A stretch of 64,000 nucleotides of DNA, from assembly GCA_004570425.1 (NCBI GenBank), contig SPQJ01000014.1, forward strand, positions 24,408-88,407, in the 5' to 3' direction. Within the stretch, counting starts at the first letter, position 1. The number at the start of each line of letters is the position of its first letter. Of the stretch, positions 49,806 to 57,884 are shown piece by piece. Source of the stretch: Bacillus sp. AZ43 (GTDB lineage Bacteria > Actinomycetota > Actinomycetes > Mycobacteriales > Geodermatophilaceae). The notes beneath the pieces were generated by a model. The model made no database searches. It was not told the origin of the DNA and saw only the letters and a program-made list of their open reading frames with translations. The position numbers and the translations under genes were made by a program.

Positions 49806-50476
49806 GGACGCTCCTTCAAGGTGTGTGCGGGGACGGCCGACGGCCGCACCGCGGAGAGGGACTGTCGTGCTGCCTGCGTGATCGATTCGAGGCCGGACCG
49901 GTCGAGGGGGCCGGTCGGGGAGAACGGGCCCGCCATGCCGACGGCGACGGCGCCGGCGGCGAGCCACCGGCCCGCGTTGCCCGGGCCCACTCCCCCGCTC
50001 GGCACGATCTGGAGTTCGGGCATCGGGCCCAGCAGTGCCCCGAGGTAGTCGGGGCCCACGGCGGAGGCCGGGAAGAGCTTGAGCGCCTGGGCGCCGGCCG
50101 CGAGCGCGCGCATCGCCTCGCTCGGGCTCAGGATCCCGGGGAGGGCGAGGACGTCGTCGTCGGTCAGCCGCCGGACGAGTGCCTCGTCCAGGCCGGGGCT
50201 GACGACGAACCGGGCACCACGGGAGAGCGCGGTGTCGGCCTGCTCCGGCGTGCGGACGGTGCCCGCCCCGATGAGCGTGCCGTCCGCCGCGCTGCTGGCC
50301 GCCAGGTCGGCGATGACCTCGGCGGCGTCCGGCACGGTGAAGGTGACCTCGACGACCCGGACGCCGGCGTCGATGGCCGCCCGCGCCGCCTGCAGCGCGG
50401 TCTCCGGGTCGGGCGCCCGGAGCACCATGACCAGGCGTTCGGCGCGGATGACCTCGAGGGACTCGCCGGCCGTCAT
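49802..50476 (-). CDS. eda: KDPG/KHG aldolase
   Basis: Class I aldolase of 224 residues that cleaves 2-keto-3-deoxy-6-phosphogluconate to pyruvate and glyceraldehyde 3-phosphate. The Schiff-base lysine is K133 in ALKLFPAS, the same number as in E. coli Eda. E43 in VVEVTFTVPDA is the catalytic acid-base and LIGAGTVRTPEQ follows. QIVPSGGVGPGN binds phosphate. It is slightly longer than usual at the C-terminus. Coupled by ATGA overlaps to both neighbours. With KDG kinase it completes the lower half of a sugar-acid route. Confidence 0.93.
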   Translation of the reverse strand: MTAGESLEVIRAERLVMVLRAPDPETALQAARAAIDAGVRVVEVTFTVPDAAEVIADLAASSAADGTLIGAGTVRTPEQADTALSRGARFVVSPGLDEALVRRLTDDDVLALPGILSPSEAMRALAAGAQALKLFPASAVGPDYLGALLGPMPELQIVPSGGVGPGNAGRWLAAGAVAVGMAGPFSPTGPLDRSGLESITQAARQSLSAVRPSAVPAHTLKERP

Positions 50477-50817
50477 CCTGCGTCGTCCTCGTAGAGCTCC
50501 ACCCGATCGACCCAGTAGATCTTCGCCAGGGCCGACACCGACTCCGGGCGGACCGAGCGCAGGTTGATGCGCTGGCCGTCGACCCCCATCACGTGCCCGT
50601 AGGACTGCAGCTTGAGGCTGTGGAACCGCTCCGGCGGGAAGTCGAGGGACACGGAGACGCGCAGCGGTTCGCCCTGCTCGACCGCCTCGGCCAGCCCGGG
50701 ATCGATCTTCCCCGGCGCCCGCACCGTGAGGTACAGCTGCCAGGCCAGGGCGAGCACGAGGACGACGGCGATCGTGCGGAAGGCCGTGCTGCCGGCGAAC
50801 CGGCGGAGGAGGGTCAC
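50473..50817 (-). CDS. Small single-pass membrane protein of unknown function
   Basis: 114 residues. One membrane helix (13-31, FRTIAVVLVLALAWQLYLTV) with a short basic cytoplasmic end and an external domain of about 80 residues (RVSVSLDFPPERFHSLKLQSYGHVMGVDG, RSVRPESVSALAKIYWVDRVELYED) that looks like a small beta-rich fold. No cysteine and no known domain recognised. Its GTG and TGA overlap the ABC-ATPase and eda genes, so it belongs to the operon. An accessory subunit of the importer or a substrate-capture factor is possible. No function is assigned. Confidence 0.8.
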   Translation of the reverse strand: MTLLRRFAGSTAFRTIAVVLVLALAWQLYLTVRAPGKIDPGLAEAVEQGEPLRVSVSLDFPPERFHSLKLQSYGHVMGVDGQRINLRSVRPESVSALAKIYWVDRVELYEDDAG

Positions 50818-51593
50818 GACTCCCTCTCGTCCTCGACCCCGAGCATCGCCATGAGGTCGCGTCGGATCCGCACGAACGAGGGGTCGGCGTAGACGTCCGA
50901 CCACGTGCGCGGCCGCGGGATCGGGATCTCGATGTCGGCCTGCACCACGCTCGGCCGACCGGACAGCACGATGACCCGGTCGGACATGAAGATCGCCTCG
51001 TCGACGTCGTGCGTGACGAAGAGGACGGTGGGCTTCTCCCGGTCCCAGATGCGCAGGACCTCCTGCTGCAGCACCCGCCGCGTCTGGGCGTCGATGCTGG
51101 CGAACGGCTCGTCCATCAGCATCATCGTGGGCTCGGTGGCGAGCACGCGGGCGACACCCACGCGCTGTCGCATGCCACCGGAGAGTTCGTGCGGGAACTT
51201 CGCCTCGAAGCCGGAGAGGCCGACGAGCTCGATGACCTCTCGGGCCCGCCGTTGCCGCTCGGCCTTGTCCACGCCGCGCATCTTCAGGCCGAAGGCGATG
51301 TTGGCCTCGACCGTCTTCCACGGGAAGAGGGCGAAGTCCTGGAACACCACCCCCCGGTCGGGACCGGGTCCGCTGATCGGTTCGCCGGCGAGCGTCACCT
51401 TCCCGCCGCTGGCCTGGATGAATCCGGCGACGATGTTGAGCACCGTCGTCTTGCCGCAGCCACTGGGCCCGATGAGCGAGATGAACTGTCCCTTGGGAAT
51501 GTCGAAGGACACATTCCCGACGGCGGTCATCTCTTCGTGCGTGTAGGCGTCCTTGTAGACCTGATTGAGATTCTCCACCGAGAGCAGAGTCAT
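50814..51593 (-). CDS. ABC importer ATPase (NitT/TauT type)
   Basis: 259-residue ATPase. Walker A IGPSGCGKTT near residue 45, Q-loop VVFQDFALFPWKTV, signature LSGGMRQRVGVARVLA, Walker B MLMDEPFASID, switch His in VTHDVDEAIFMSDRV. The tail (IPIPRPRTWSDVYADPSFVRIRRDL) matches SsuB/TauB-type proteins. It serves two permease genes just upstream (ATGA overlap) and a lipoprotein. One ATPase with two different permeases is consistent with a heterodimeric channel. Confidence 0.94.
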   Translation of the reverse strand: MTLLSVENLNQVYKDAYTHEEMTAVGNVSFDIPKGQFISLIGPSGCGKTTVLNIVAGFIQASGGKVTLAGEPISGPGPDRGVVFQDFALFPWKTVEANIAFGLKMRGVDKAERQRRAREVIELVGLSGFEAKFPHELSGGMRQRVGVARVLATEPTMMLMDEPFASIDAQTRRVLQQEVLRIWDREKPTVLFVTHDVDEAIFMSDRVIVLSGRPSVVQADIEIPIPRPRTWSDVYADPSFVRIRRDLMAMLGVEDERES

Positions 51594-52432
51594 CTGCCGA
51601 TCCCTTCGACCATGCCCCAGCGCTCGACCGTTTCCTTTTCGAAGGGGGCGAGGATGAGAGCGTCCGTGGCGTACCAGAGAGCACCCAGTACTGCCATTCC
51701 GATGAAGACGTGCGATACATCGCCCTGACGTCGCGCCTCGAACATCATGAATCCGACGCCGCTCGTGCCGATGATGATCTCGGCGGCGATCAGCGCGCGC
51801 CATCCGTAGCCCAGACCGGTACGGATACCGCTGGAGATCCCGGGCAGCGCGGCGGGCACGATCACCTCGGCGATCTCGCGCCACCGGCCGGCCCCGAGGC
51901 TCCTCGAGGCGCGGAGCAGGTTCTGCGGGATCGCGTCGATCCCGGCGACGATGCTGATGATCAGCGGGAACGTGACCGTGTAGACGATCACGAGCGTGAC
52001 CGACGTGAGGCTGAACCCGAACCAGATGATGAGGATCGGCAGCCAGGCGATGTCCCCGATCGCCTGGAAGAACAGCAGCATGGGCCAGCTGAACTTGCGG
52101 GCGTACTTGTTGAGCCCGATGAGGAAGCCCAGCGCGACCCCGACCAGGATGCCGAACGCCGCACCCACCGCGAGCCGCATCAGGGAGTCCCCGATGTAGG
52201 ACGGGAGGATGCCGCGCTCGATCAGCCCGAGCGTGGTCTGGAAGACCGTCCCCGGCCCCACGAAGAAGGCCGACGGGAAGAGCTCGAGCTCGGCGATCAG
52301 CGCCCAGCCGGCCACGAGCACCGCGAAGGGGCCCCACGTACGGATGCCGGGGACGCGCAGCAGGAGGTCCCAGGGCCGCGCGCCGTCCGTCCGGCGTGCC
52401 GGGTCCTTGCGGACGGCGGTGTCGACGGTCAT
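51590..52432 (-). CDS. ABC importer permease 1 (NitT/TauT type)
   Basis: 280 residues, about six helices. N-terminal 30 residues cytoplasmic and basic. Binding-protein-dependent transport motif: SLGAGRWREIAEVIVPAALPGISSGIRTGLGYGWRALIAAEII (EAA loop). Similar to SsuC/TauC. It carries FPSAFFVGPGTVFQTTLGLI near the first external loop. Coupled by ATGA overlaps on both sides. Confidence 0.93.
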   Translation of the reverse strand: MTVDTAVRKDPARRTDGARPWDLLLRVPGIRTWGPFAVLVAGWALIAELELFPSAFFVGPGTVFQTTLGLIERGILPSYIGDSLMRLAVGAAFGILVGVALGFLIGLNKYARKFSWPMLLFFQAIGDIAWLPILIIWFGFSLTSVTLVIVYTVTFPLIISIVAGIDAIPQNLLRASRSLGAGRWREIAEVIVPAALPGISSGIRTGLGYGWRALIAAEIIIGTSGVGFMMFEARRQGDVSHVFIGMAVLGALWYATDALILAPFEKETVERWGMVEGIGR

Positions 52433-53277
52433 GACCCCGCCTGCCTGCGGGCGCCCCAGCGCTCGACCGTCCGTCGCTCCAGCGGAGCCAGCAGGAACCT
52501 GTCCATCATCAACCACAGGACCCCGATCACGATCATCATCAGGATGATCACGTCCGTCTCGTAGTACTGCCGGGAGAGGAAGAGGGTGTAGCCCAGGCCG
52601 CTGCTCGTCGCGATGATCTCGGCGGCGATGAGGCCTCGCCAGGCGAACCCCATGCCCACCCGCAGCCCGGTGGCGATGCTGGGCGCCGCCCCCGGCACGT
52701 AGATCTCGGTGAACATCCGGGCCGGCCTGGTGCCGAGGCTGCGAGCCGCGCGGAGGAGCGACGTGCTGATCTGCCGCACGCCCAGCATGGTGTTGTAGAC
52801 GACGGCGAAGAAGACCGCGTTGAAGACGACGAACACCACGGCTCCGGTGCCGTAGCCCAGCCACAGGGTGGCCAGCGGGATCCACGAGATGCCGGCGAGC
52901 GCCACGGAGAAGCGCAGCAGCGGGGAGAAGAAGCCCGAGACCCCGCGGCTGATACCCATCAGGATCCCGAAAGGCACCCCGATCAGGATCGCCAGCGCCG
53001 TCCCCGCCCCGACACGGGCCATGCTGGCGAGGACGTGGGTCCACAGGGACCCGTCGGAGATCCCCGAGGTGAACGCCGCCCAGACGGCGCCGATGGTCGG
53101 GAACGTCCTGGGCGAGACGTCGAGCGCGGGGACCAGCACGGCCCACAGCGCGAGGAGCACCAGGAACGGGCTGATGAACCAGGCCGCGGAGGCCACGCGC
53201 GCCCTCCGTCGCGCGAGCCGCCGGCGACCGGAGTCGCTCAGCCGCTCGCGCGACGAAGGGAGTGTTGTGCTGGTCAT
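52429..53277 (-). CDS. ABC importer permease 2 (NitT/TauT type)
   Basis: 282 residues, six helices, clearly paralogous to permease 1: SLGTRPARMFTEIYVPGAAPSIATGLRVGMGFAWRGLIAAEIIA is the EAA loop, and both proteins end in a similar APLERRTVERWG/APFEKETVERWG block. Duplicated, divergent permeases suggest a heterodimer. The start ATG at 53277 overlaps the lipoprotein stop; an upstream in-frame ATG 3 codons earlier is less likely. Confidence 0.92.
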   Translation of the reverse strand: MTSTTLPSSRERLSDSGRRRLARRRARVASAAWFISPFLVLLALWAVLVPALDVSPRTFPTIGAVWAAFTSGISDGSLWTHVLASMARVGAGTALAILIGVPFGILMGISRGVSGFFSPLLRFSVALAGISWIPLATLWLGYGTGAVVFVVFNAVFFAVVYNTMLGVRQISTSLLRAARSLGTRPARMFTEIYVPGAAPSIATGLRVGMGFAWRGLIAAEIIATSSGLGYTLFLSRQYYETDVIILMMIVIGVLWLMMDRFLLAPLERRTVERWGARRQAGS

Positions 53278-54413
53278 CGCGAGCACTGACCGCCGTCGGG
53301 CTCGAAGGTGAAGTCCTCACCGGAGATGACCGCGGACTCGGGGATCTCGTCGAGGTCCTCGAAGAGCTCCGGCGACTCCTCCACGACCTCGTTGATGGGG
53401 CCGGGCATGAAGACGTCGTTCACGTCGAACGTGCCGTTGATGGACCCCAGCTCGTGCAGCGTCGTCACGGCCTCGTGGAGCGCGGCGTAGTTGCACGCCG
53501 AGATGCGCGGGTCCAGCTGCTCGATGTTGTACTGCATGGCCTCCTCGGCGATGGCCGGGTCCATGCTGGAGAGCCAGCGGGAGGCGACCTCGGCCCCGCC
53601 CTCGGGGTTCTCCCGCATCCACTGGTCGGCCGCGGCCCGGGCGGTCAGGAACTTCTTGACCGTCTCGACGTTCTCCTCCGCCCAGTCGCGCTTGGCGACC
53701 AGGTAACCGAGGTAGCCGATGTAGCCCCCACCGCGGGCGACCTCGTACGAGCCGGGGACCTGGTCGAGGATGAGCAGCGGGAAGGGGTCCCAGCCGATGG
53801 CCACGTCGATGCCCGCCGTCTGGAGCGCCACCGCCATGTCCGGCGGGGGCGTGTTGACGATCGACACGTCGTCCGGCGTCATCCCGTTCTCCGCCAGGGC
53901 GGCGAGCAGGTAGAGGTGGTTGATGGAGCCGATCGCGACGCCGATCTTCTTGCCGCGCAGGGTCGAGAGGTCGCCCTCCTCGACACCCGATCCCTCGCGG
54001 GCCACGACGGCCATGGTCTCGTCGATGCCGAGCTGCGACGCGCTGCCCGAGTAGTTGCCCAGCAGGACGTAGTCCGCCCCGCTGAGGATGGCGCCGATGG
54101 CCGGCGACCCCACCTGGGCGATGTCGATCTGCCCGCTCTCCAGGGCGTTGAGCTGGTCGGTGCCCGTGGCGAACGGCTCGGCGACCGTCACGTCGAGGCC
54201 CTGCTCCTCGAAGAATCCCTGGTCGAGGGCCGCCGGCAGACCGATCTGGTCGATGGCGCCGACCAATCCGGCGTTGACGGCGACCAATTCCTCGCCGTCC
54301 CCGGCGGGGGAATCCGCAGGCGTGGGATCACTTCCGCAAGCGGCAAGGGTCAGAGAAAGGGTGAGCCCGGCGCCGAGCAATAGTGCGCGGCTGCGATGAG
54401 GTGCCTGGAACAT
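53274..54413 (-). CDS. ABC importer substrate-binding lipoprotein (NMT1/SsuA-like)
   Basis: 379 residues. Lipoprotein signal: RALLLGAGLTLSLTLAACGSD with lipobox LAAC. Mature protein is an NMT1/SsuA-like fold: GAIDQIGLPAALDQGFFEEQGLDVTVAEP, NALESGQIDIAQVGSPA, KIGVAIGSINHLYLLAAL, TAGIDVAIGWDPFPLLI. Family substrates include taurine, alkanesulfonates, nitrate, thiamine precursors and aromatic acids, so the ligand is open. First gene of the operon that runs through the permeases, ATPase, small membrane protein, eda, RraA-like and kdgK genes. Confidence 0.92.
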   Translation of the reverse strand: MFQAPHRSRALLLGAGLTLSLTLAACGSDPTPADSPAGDGEELVAVNAGLVGAIDQIGLPAALDQGFFEEQGLDVTVAEPFATGTDQLNALESGQIDIAQVGSPAIGAILSGADYVLLGNYSGSASQLGIDETMAVVAREGSGVEEGDLSTLRGKKIGVAIGSINHLYLLAALAENGMTPDDVSIVNTPPPDMAVALQTAGIDVAIGWDPFPLLILDQVPGSYEVARGGGYIGYLGYLVAKRDWAEENVETVKKFLTARAAADQWMRENPEGGAEVASRWLSSMDPAIAEEAMQYNIEQLDPRISACNYAALHEAVTTLHELGSINGTFDVNDVFMPGPINEVVEESPELFEDLDEIPESAVISGEDFTFEPDGGQCSR

Positions 54414-54518
54414 GCGCGTCCCGCCATTTCGTCGTTGAAACCTGCGACATTCGTCGAAGGGCATCCATCCGGCGCTGGACGCTAGGGCGGTGACTCACAT
54501 CACGCCAAGCGCCCGTTT

Positions 54519-54548
54519 CGGATAGGCCCCATCAGGGTTTCCGATACC
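54519..54548. promoter_or_regulatory. Candidate LysR-type operator (site B) upstream of the ABC/catabolic operon
   Basis: CGGATAGGCCCCATCAG (54519-54535) agrees with site A at 12 of 17 positions, and TTTCCGATACC (54538-54548) adds another CCGATA half-site. It lies about 105-135 bases before the lipoprotein ATG, a typical LysR activation distance. Confidence 0.55.
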
Positions 54549-54661
54549 GGCGCGCGAGCCGCCTCCCGCCGGGCGCCACCCCGCGGCAGCGCGGGCCGCG
54601 CTGCCGCGACGCGGGCAGCCGTGCCCCGTCGGGAGGAGCGGCGGGGCGTACGAGACCCCCC

Positions 54662-54677
54662 GCCCGCGTCGGCGGGC
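54662..54677. terminator. Hairpin downstream of the YCII gene
   Basis: GCCCGC (54662-54667) and GCGGGC (54672-54677) around GTCG, flanked by CCCCC and, further on, GGGGG that could extend pairing. It lies 28 bases after the YCII stop on the minus strand. Confidence 0.55.
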
Positions 54678-54704
54678 CACCGGCCGGGGGCGCGTCCGCG
54701 CTGG

Positions 54705-54989
54705 TCAGGCGCTCGGCAGCACGAGGGTGACCTCCCGGACCGCGAAGTCCGGGATGAGCCCCGCGACCCGGTACGGGTCCGCCTCGACCCATTCCTCGAC
54801 CTCCGCGCGGCTCTCCGCACGGAACACCAGCACCGCTCCGTCCACCGGATCGGCGAACGCTCCGGCCAGCACGAGGAGGCCCTCCTCCCCCGCCTTCGTT
54901 ATCCGGGCGAGATGTTCGGCGCGATACGGCTGTCGCCGGTTCAGCATGTCGGGAACGTAGGAGTACTGCACGAAGTACGTCGCAGCCAT
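54705..54989 (-). CDS. YCII-family (muconolactone-isomerase-like) small protein
   Basis: 94 residues. MAATYFVQYSYVPD, RAEHLARITKAGEEGLLVLAGAFADPVDGAVLVFRAESRAEVEEWVEADPYRVAGLI is the typical YCII ferredoxin-like fold with the conserved His (H27) and Asp (D48) that form its putative active site. Proteins of this family catalyse minor hydrolytic or dehalogenation steps or act as partners; no role is certain. The ATG has GCGAGG upstream. It is divergent from the dehydrogenase gene in the catabolic cluster and may act on a pathway intermediate. Confidence 0.85.
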   Translation of the reverse strand: MAATYFVQYSYVPDMLNRRQPYRAEHLARITKAGEEGLLVLAGAFADPVDGAVLVFRAESRAEVEEWVEADPYRVAGLIPDFAVREVTLVLPSA

Positions 54990-55065
54990 GTCATTTACCT
55001 CGCAGGATCGGATCGACCGGGAATGTGGCGGACTCGCCTTTGACGGGCCTCGCCGGACGCCGACA

Positions 55066-55076
55066 CTATCCGATAA
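55066..55076. promoter_or_regulatory. Candidate LysR half-site (site C)
   Basis: CTATCCGATAA contains TATC/GATA arms and the CCGATA half-site, midway between the divergent YCII and semialdehyde-dehydrogenase genes. GCGATATCCGA follows about 20 bases on. The match to sites A and B is partial. Confidence 0.4.
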
Positions 55077-55209
55077 CGTGATGCTTCCGGCTCGCGATAT
55101 CCGACCATCCCCCACGGCTTGCAGAATCACCTGGAGCCGTGCTTTGTTCGTCGGCGGATCTCACGCCGTCGCGCAGTCGTCCTGCCCGGCACAGCCATCG
55201 AGGAGAGCC

Positions 55210-56742
55210 ATGACCGACGTCGAGAGCATCGACCCGCGGACCGGGCAGGTCCTCGAGGTCGTGACCCGGGAGACCACGCGCGAGGAGGTCGACCGGATCG
55301 CGCGCGCCGCCGCGCTGGCCGCGCCCGCGCTGGACGCCCTGGGGAGATCGGGCCGTGGCGGTCTGCTCCGCGCGCTCGCCGACGCTCTCGAGGACCGCCG
55401 CGCGGACATCGTCCGGACGGCCGACCGCGAGACGGCGCTGGGCGAGACACGGCTGAACGGCGAACTGAGCCGGACCGCCTACCAGTTCCGGCTCTTCGCC
55501 GAGGTCCTCGAGGAGGGCAGCTACCTGGAGGCGGCGATCGACCACGCCGGGGACACCCCGATGGGGCCGCGCCCGGACCTGCGCCGCATGCTCGTGCCGC
55601 TCGGTCCCGTCGCTGTGTTCGGCGCGTCGAACTTCCCGCTCGCCTTCTCGGTGCCGGGCGGGGACACCGCCTCGGCGCTGGCGGCCGGCAGCCCGGTCGT
55701 CGTCAAGGCGCACGGGGCGCACCCCGCCACCTCCCAGCTGTGCTTCGAGGTCATGTCCGGGGCCGTCGCGGCGTGCGGCGCGCCCGAGGGGACGCTCGGG
55801 ATCGTGCACGGCGTGGACGCGGGCGCGGCGCTGGTGCAGCACCCCGCCATCCGCGCGGTCGGCTTCACCGGATCGCTGGCGGGTGGACAGGCGATCGTCG
55901 GACTCATCGAGGCGCGTCCGGACCCGATCCCCTTCTACGGCGAGCTGAGCAGCCTCAACCCCGTCGTCGTCACGCCGGCCGCCGCGGCCGAGCGCGCCGA
56001 GGAGATCGGCCGTGGCCTGGGCGGCTCGGCGACGCTGGGCGCCGGCCAGTTCTGCACCAAGCCCGGCCTGAGCTTCGTCCCCGCCGGCCCCGACGGCGAC
56101 CGGCTGGTCGCCGCGATGGCGGAGTCGTTCCACGGGGTCGCTCCGCACGTCCTGCTCAGCGAGCGGATCGCCACCTCCTACGCCGAGGGCACCGAGCGCC
56201 TGGCCTCGACGCCCGGGCTGACCGCAGTGGCGCGCGGTGGTCAGCTGCGCGGCGAGGGGTACGAAGCCGCGCCGCTGCTCCTGAGCGCGGATGCCGGCTC
56301 GCTACCGGCGGTCGCCCACGAGGAGGTCTTCGGCCCGGTGGCCGTGGTGGCTCGGTACTCGGACGCCGACGACCTGCTCGCCGCGATCGGCGCCCTGCCC
56401 GCCTCGCTCACGATGACCGTGCACACCGGCACCGACGACACGGACCTGCCGGCGGAGGTCACACGTGCCCTCGGGGACCGCAGCGGGCGCATCCTCTTCA
56501 ACGGCTTCCCCACGGGCGTCGCGGTCACGTGGGCGCAGCACCACGGTGGGCCCTGGCCGTCCACGAACACCGCGCACACGTCGGTCGGCACGAGCGCCGT
56601 CCGCCGCTTCCTGCGTCCCGTCGCCTGGCAGTCGGCGCCCCAGCAGCTGCTGCCGCCGGAGCTCCGGGACGAGGACCCGGGGATCCCCCGGCGGGTGGAC
56701 GGCGTCCTGGTGCTGCCGAGCCGGCCGACCGGCCCGGTGTGA
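55210..56742 (+). CDS. Alpha-ketoglutarate semialdehyde (2,5-dioxovalerate) dehydrogenase
   Basis: 510-residue aldehyde dehydrogenase. Catalytic C282 in LGAGQFCTKPGLSF and E245 in FYGELSSLNPVV; cofactor loop VGFTGSLAGGQAI. The motif GQFCTKPG and FGASNFPLAFSVPGGDTASALAAG are typical of the group III KGSA dehydrogenases that oxidise 2,5-dioxovalerate to 2-oxoglutarate in glucarate, galactarate or pentose-acid breakdown. ATG has CGAGGAGAG upstream. It faces away from the YCII gene across a region with CCGATA sites. No dehydratase for the earlier step is in the window. Confidence 0.87.
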   Translation: MTDVESIDPRTGQVLEVVTRETTREEVDRIARAAALAAPALDALGRSGRGGLLRALADALEDRRADIVRTADRETALGETRLNGELSRTAYQFRLFAEVLEEGSYLEAAIDHAGDTPMGPRPDLRRMLVPLGPVAVFGASNFPLAFSVPGGDTASALAAGSPVVVKAHGAHPATSQLCFEVMSGAVAACGAPEGTLGIVHGVDAGAALVQHPAIRAVGFTGSLAGGQAIVGLIEARPDPIPFYGELSSLNPVVVTPAAAAERAEEIGRGLGGSATLGAGQFCTKPGLSFVPAGPDGDRLVAAMAESFHGVAPHVLLSERIATSYAEGTERLASTPGLTAVARGGQLRGEGYEAAPLLLSADAGSLPAVAHEEVFGPVAVVARYSDADDLLAAIGALPASLTMTVHTGTDDTDLPAEVTRALGDRSGRILFNGFPTGVAVTWAQHHGGPWPSTNTAHTSVGTSAVRRFLRPVAWQSAPQQLLPPELRDEDPGIPRRVDGVLVLPSRPTGPV

Positions 56743-56754
56743 GCCCCGCGACGG

Positions 56755-57033
56755 TCAGGCCTGCCAGCCCAGGACGCCGTCGCCGATCACCAGGACGAGC
56801 ACGAGCAGCGCCGCGGCGGCGACCGGGATCGCGGGCGTCCACCACGAGCGCTGGATCGCCCACCGCAGCAGGAACGCCGCCATGACGAGCCAGGCCAGCC
56901 ACAGCGCGATCAGCACCGGCCCGGGGATCACCAGCCCGCCGGCCAGGTAGAAGTAGCCCACGACCAGGTGGGCGATCCCGGCGAGGACGGCCAGCACGAT
57001 CGGCCCGACCGCGCGGGCGGTGTCGGTCTGCAC
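56755..57033 (-). CDS. Small integral membrane protein
   Basis: 92 residues with three helices: VGPIVLAVLAGIAHLVVGYFYLAGGLVIPG, LIALWLAWLVMAAFLLRWAI, and AIPVAAAALLVLVLVIGDGVLG. No known domain. GTG start at 57033; no strong ribosome site. It lies 29 bases after the sulfurtransferase gene on the same strand and may be co-transcribed. Convergent with the dehydrogenase gene (12 bases apart). Confidence 0.75.
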   Translation of the reverse strand: MQTDTARAVGPIVLAVLAGIAHLVVGYFYLAGGLVIPGPVLIALWLAWLVMAAFLLRWAIQRSWWTPAIPVAAAALLVLVLVIGDGVLGWQA

Positions 57034-57062
57034 GGCGGGAGTATGGCGCGCCCCCGGCCCGC

Positions 57063-57884
57063 TCAGGCCCCGGTGGCCGCCGGGCGCGCCGGGTCGGCCG
57101 ACCACTGCGACCAGGAGCCGGGCCACAGCGCGGCCTCGATGCCGGCCTCGGCCAGCGCGGCCACCTCGTGCGCCGCGGTGACGCCGGAGCCGCAGTAGAC
57201 GCCGACCGCCGTCCCGGGCCGGGCGCCGAGGGCCGCGAACCGCTCGCGCAGCTCGTCGGCCGGCCGGAAGGTGCCTCCGGGGCCGAGATTCTCCGTCGTC
57301 GGCGCGCTGACCGCGCCGGGCACGTGGCCGGCTCGCGGGTCGATCGGCTCGGTCTCGCCGCGGTACCGCTCCCCCGCGCGGGCGTCCAGGAGGACCCCGG
57401 TCGACGGCAGCGCAGCCGCCTCGTCGATGGAGAGGACCGGCATGCCGCCGCCGGTCAGCGTCACGTCCCCGGGCTCCGGGACGACGTCGCCGGCCTCCAG
57501 GGCTCCGCCGGCGCGGACCCAGGCGTCGAGCCCGCCGTCGAGCAGCCGGACGTCGGTCAGCCCGCCCCACCGCAGCAGCCACCAGGCCCGGGCCGCGGCC
57601 AGCCCGCCGGTCGCGTCGTACGCGACGACCCGGTCGCCCCTCCGGATCCCCCAGCGCCGGGCGGCGTCCCGCAGTCGGTGCAGCGACGGCATCGGATGGC
57701 GGCCCTCCGCCGGCGAGGGCGGGCCGGCGAGCTCTGTCTCGAGGTCGACGAAGACCGCGCCCGGCAGGTGCCCGCCGAGGTAGTGCTCGCGACCGTCCGG
57801 GTCGCCGAGCGCCCAGCGGACGTCGAGCAGGACGATGCCCGCCGTGCCGGCGAGCAGTTCCTCCGCGGAGATCAGGACCGTCAC
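57063..57884 (-). CDS. Thiosulfate/3-mercaptopyruvate sulfurtransferase (two-domain rhodanese)
   Basis: 273 residues. Inactive N-terminal rhodanese domain (IVLLDVRWALGDPDGREHYLGGHLPGAVFVDLE) and C-terminal active domain with Cys in VGVYCGSGVTAAHEVAAL. EAALWPGSWSQWSADPARPAATG is the usual ending. SseA/TST type. GTG start overlaps the SnoaL-like gene's TGA (GTGA). Sulfur acceptor unknown. Confidence 0.93.
   Translation of the reverse strand: MTVLISAEELLAGTAGIVLLDVRWALGDPDGREHYLGGHLPGAVFVDLETELAGPPSPAEGRHPMPSLHRLRDAARRWGIRRGDRVVAYDATGGLAAARAWWLLRWGGLTDVRLLDGGLDAWVRAGGALEAGDVVPEPGDVTLTGGGMPVLSIDEAAALPSTGVLLDARAGERYRGETEPIDPRAGHVPGAVSAPTTENLGPGGTFRPADELRERFAALGARPGTAVGVYCGSGVTAAHEVAALAEAGIEAALWPGSWSQWSADPARPAATGA

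Noticed and set aside
48166..56742. Sulfoglycolytic Entner-Doudoroff (sulfoquinovose) pathway
   Set aside because: A Tau-type importer, an Eda-like aldolase and an aldehyde dehydrogenase would fit, but a KDG kinase does not, the dehydrogenase has KGSA-type motifs, and no sulfoquinovosidase, SQ dehydrogenase or sulfolactate gene is present.
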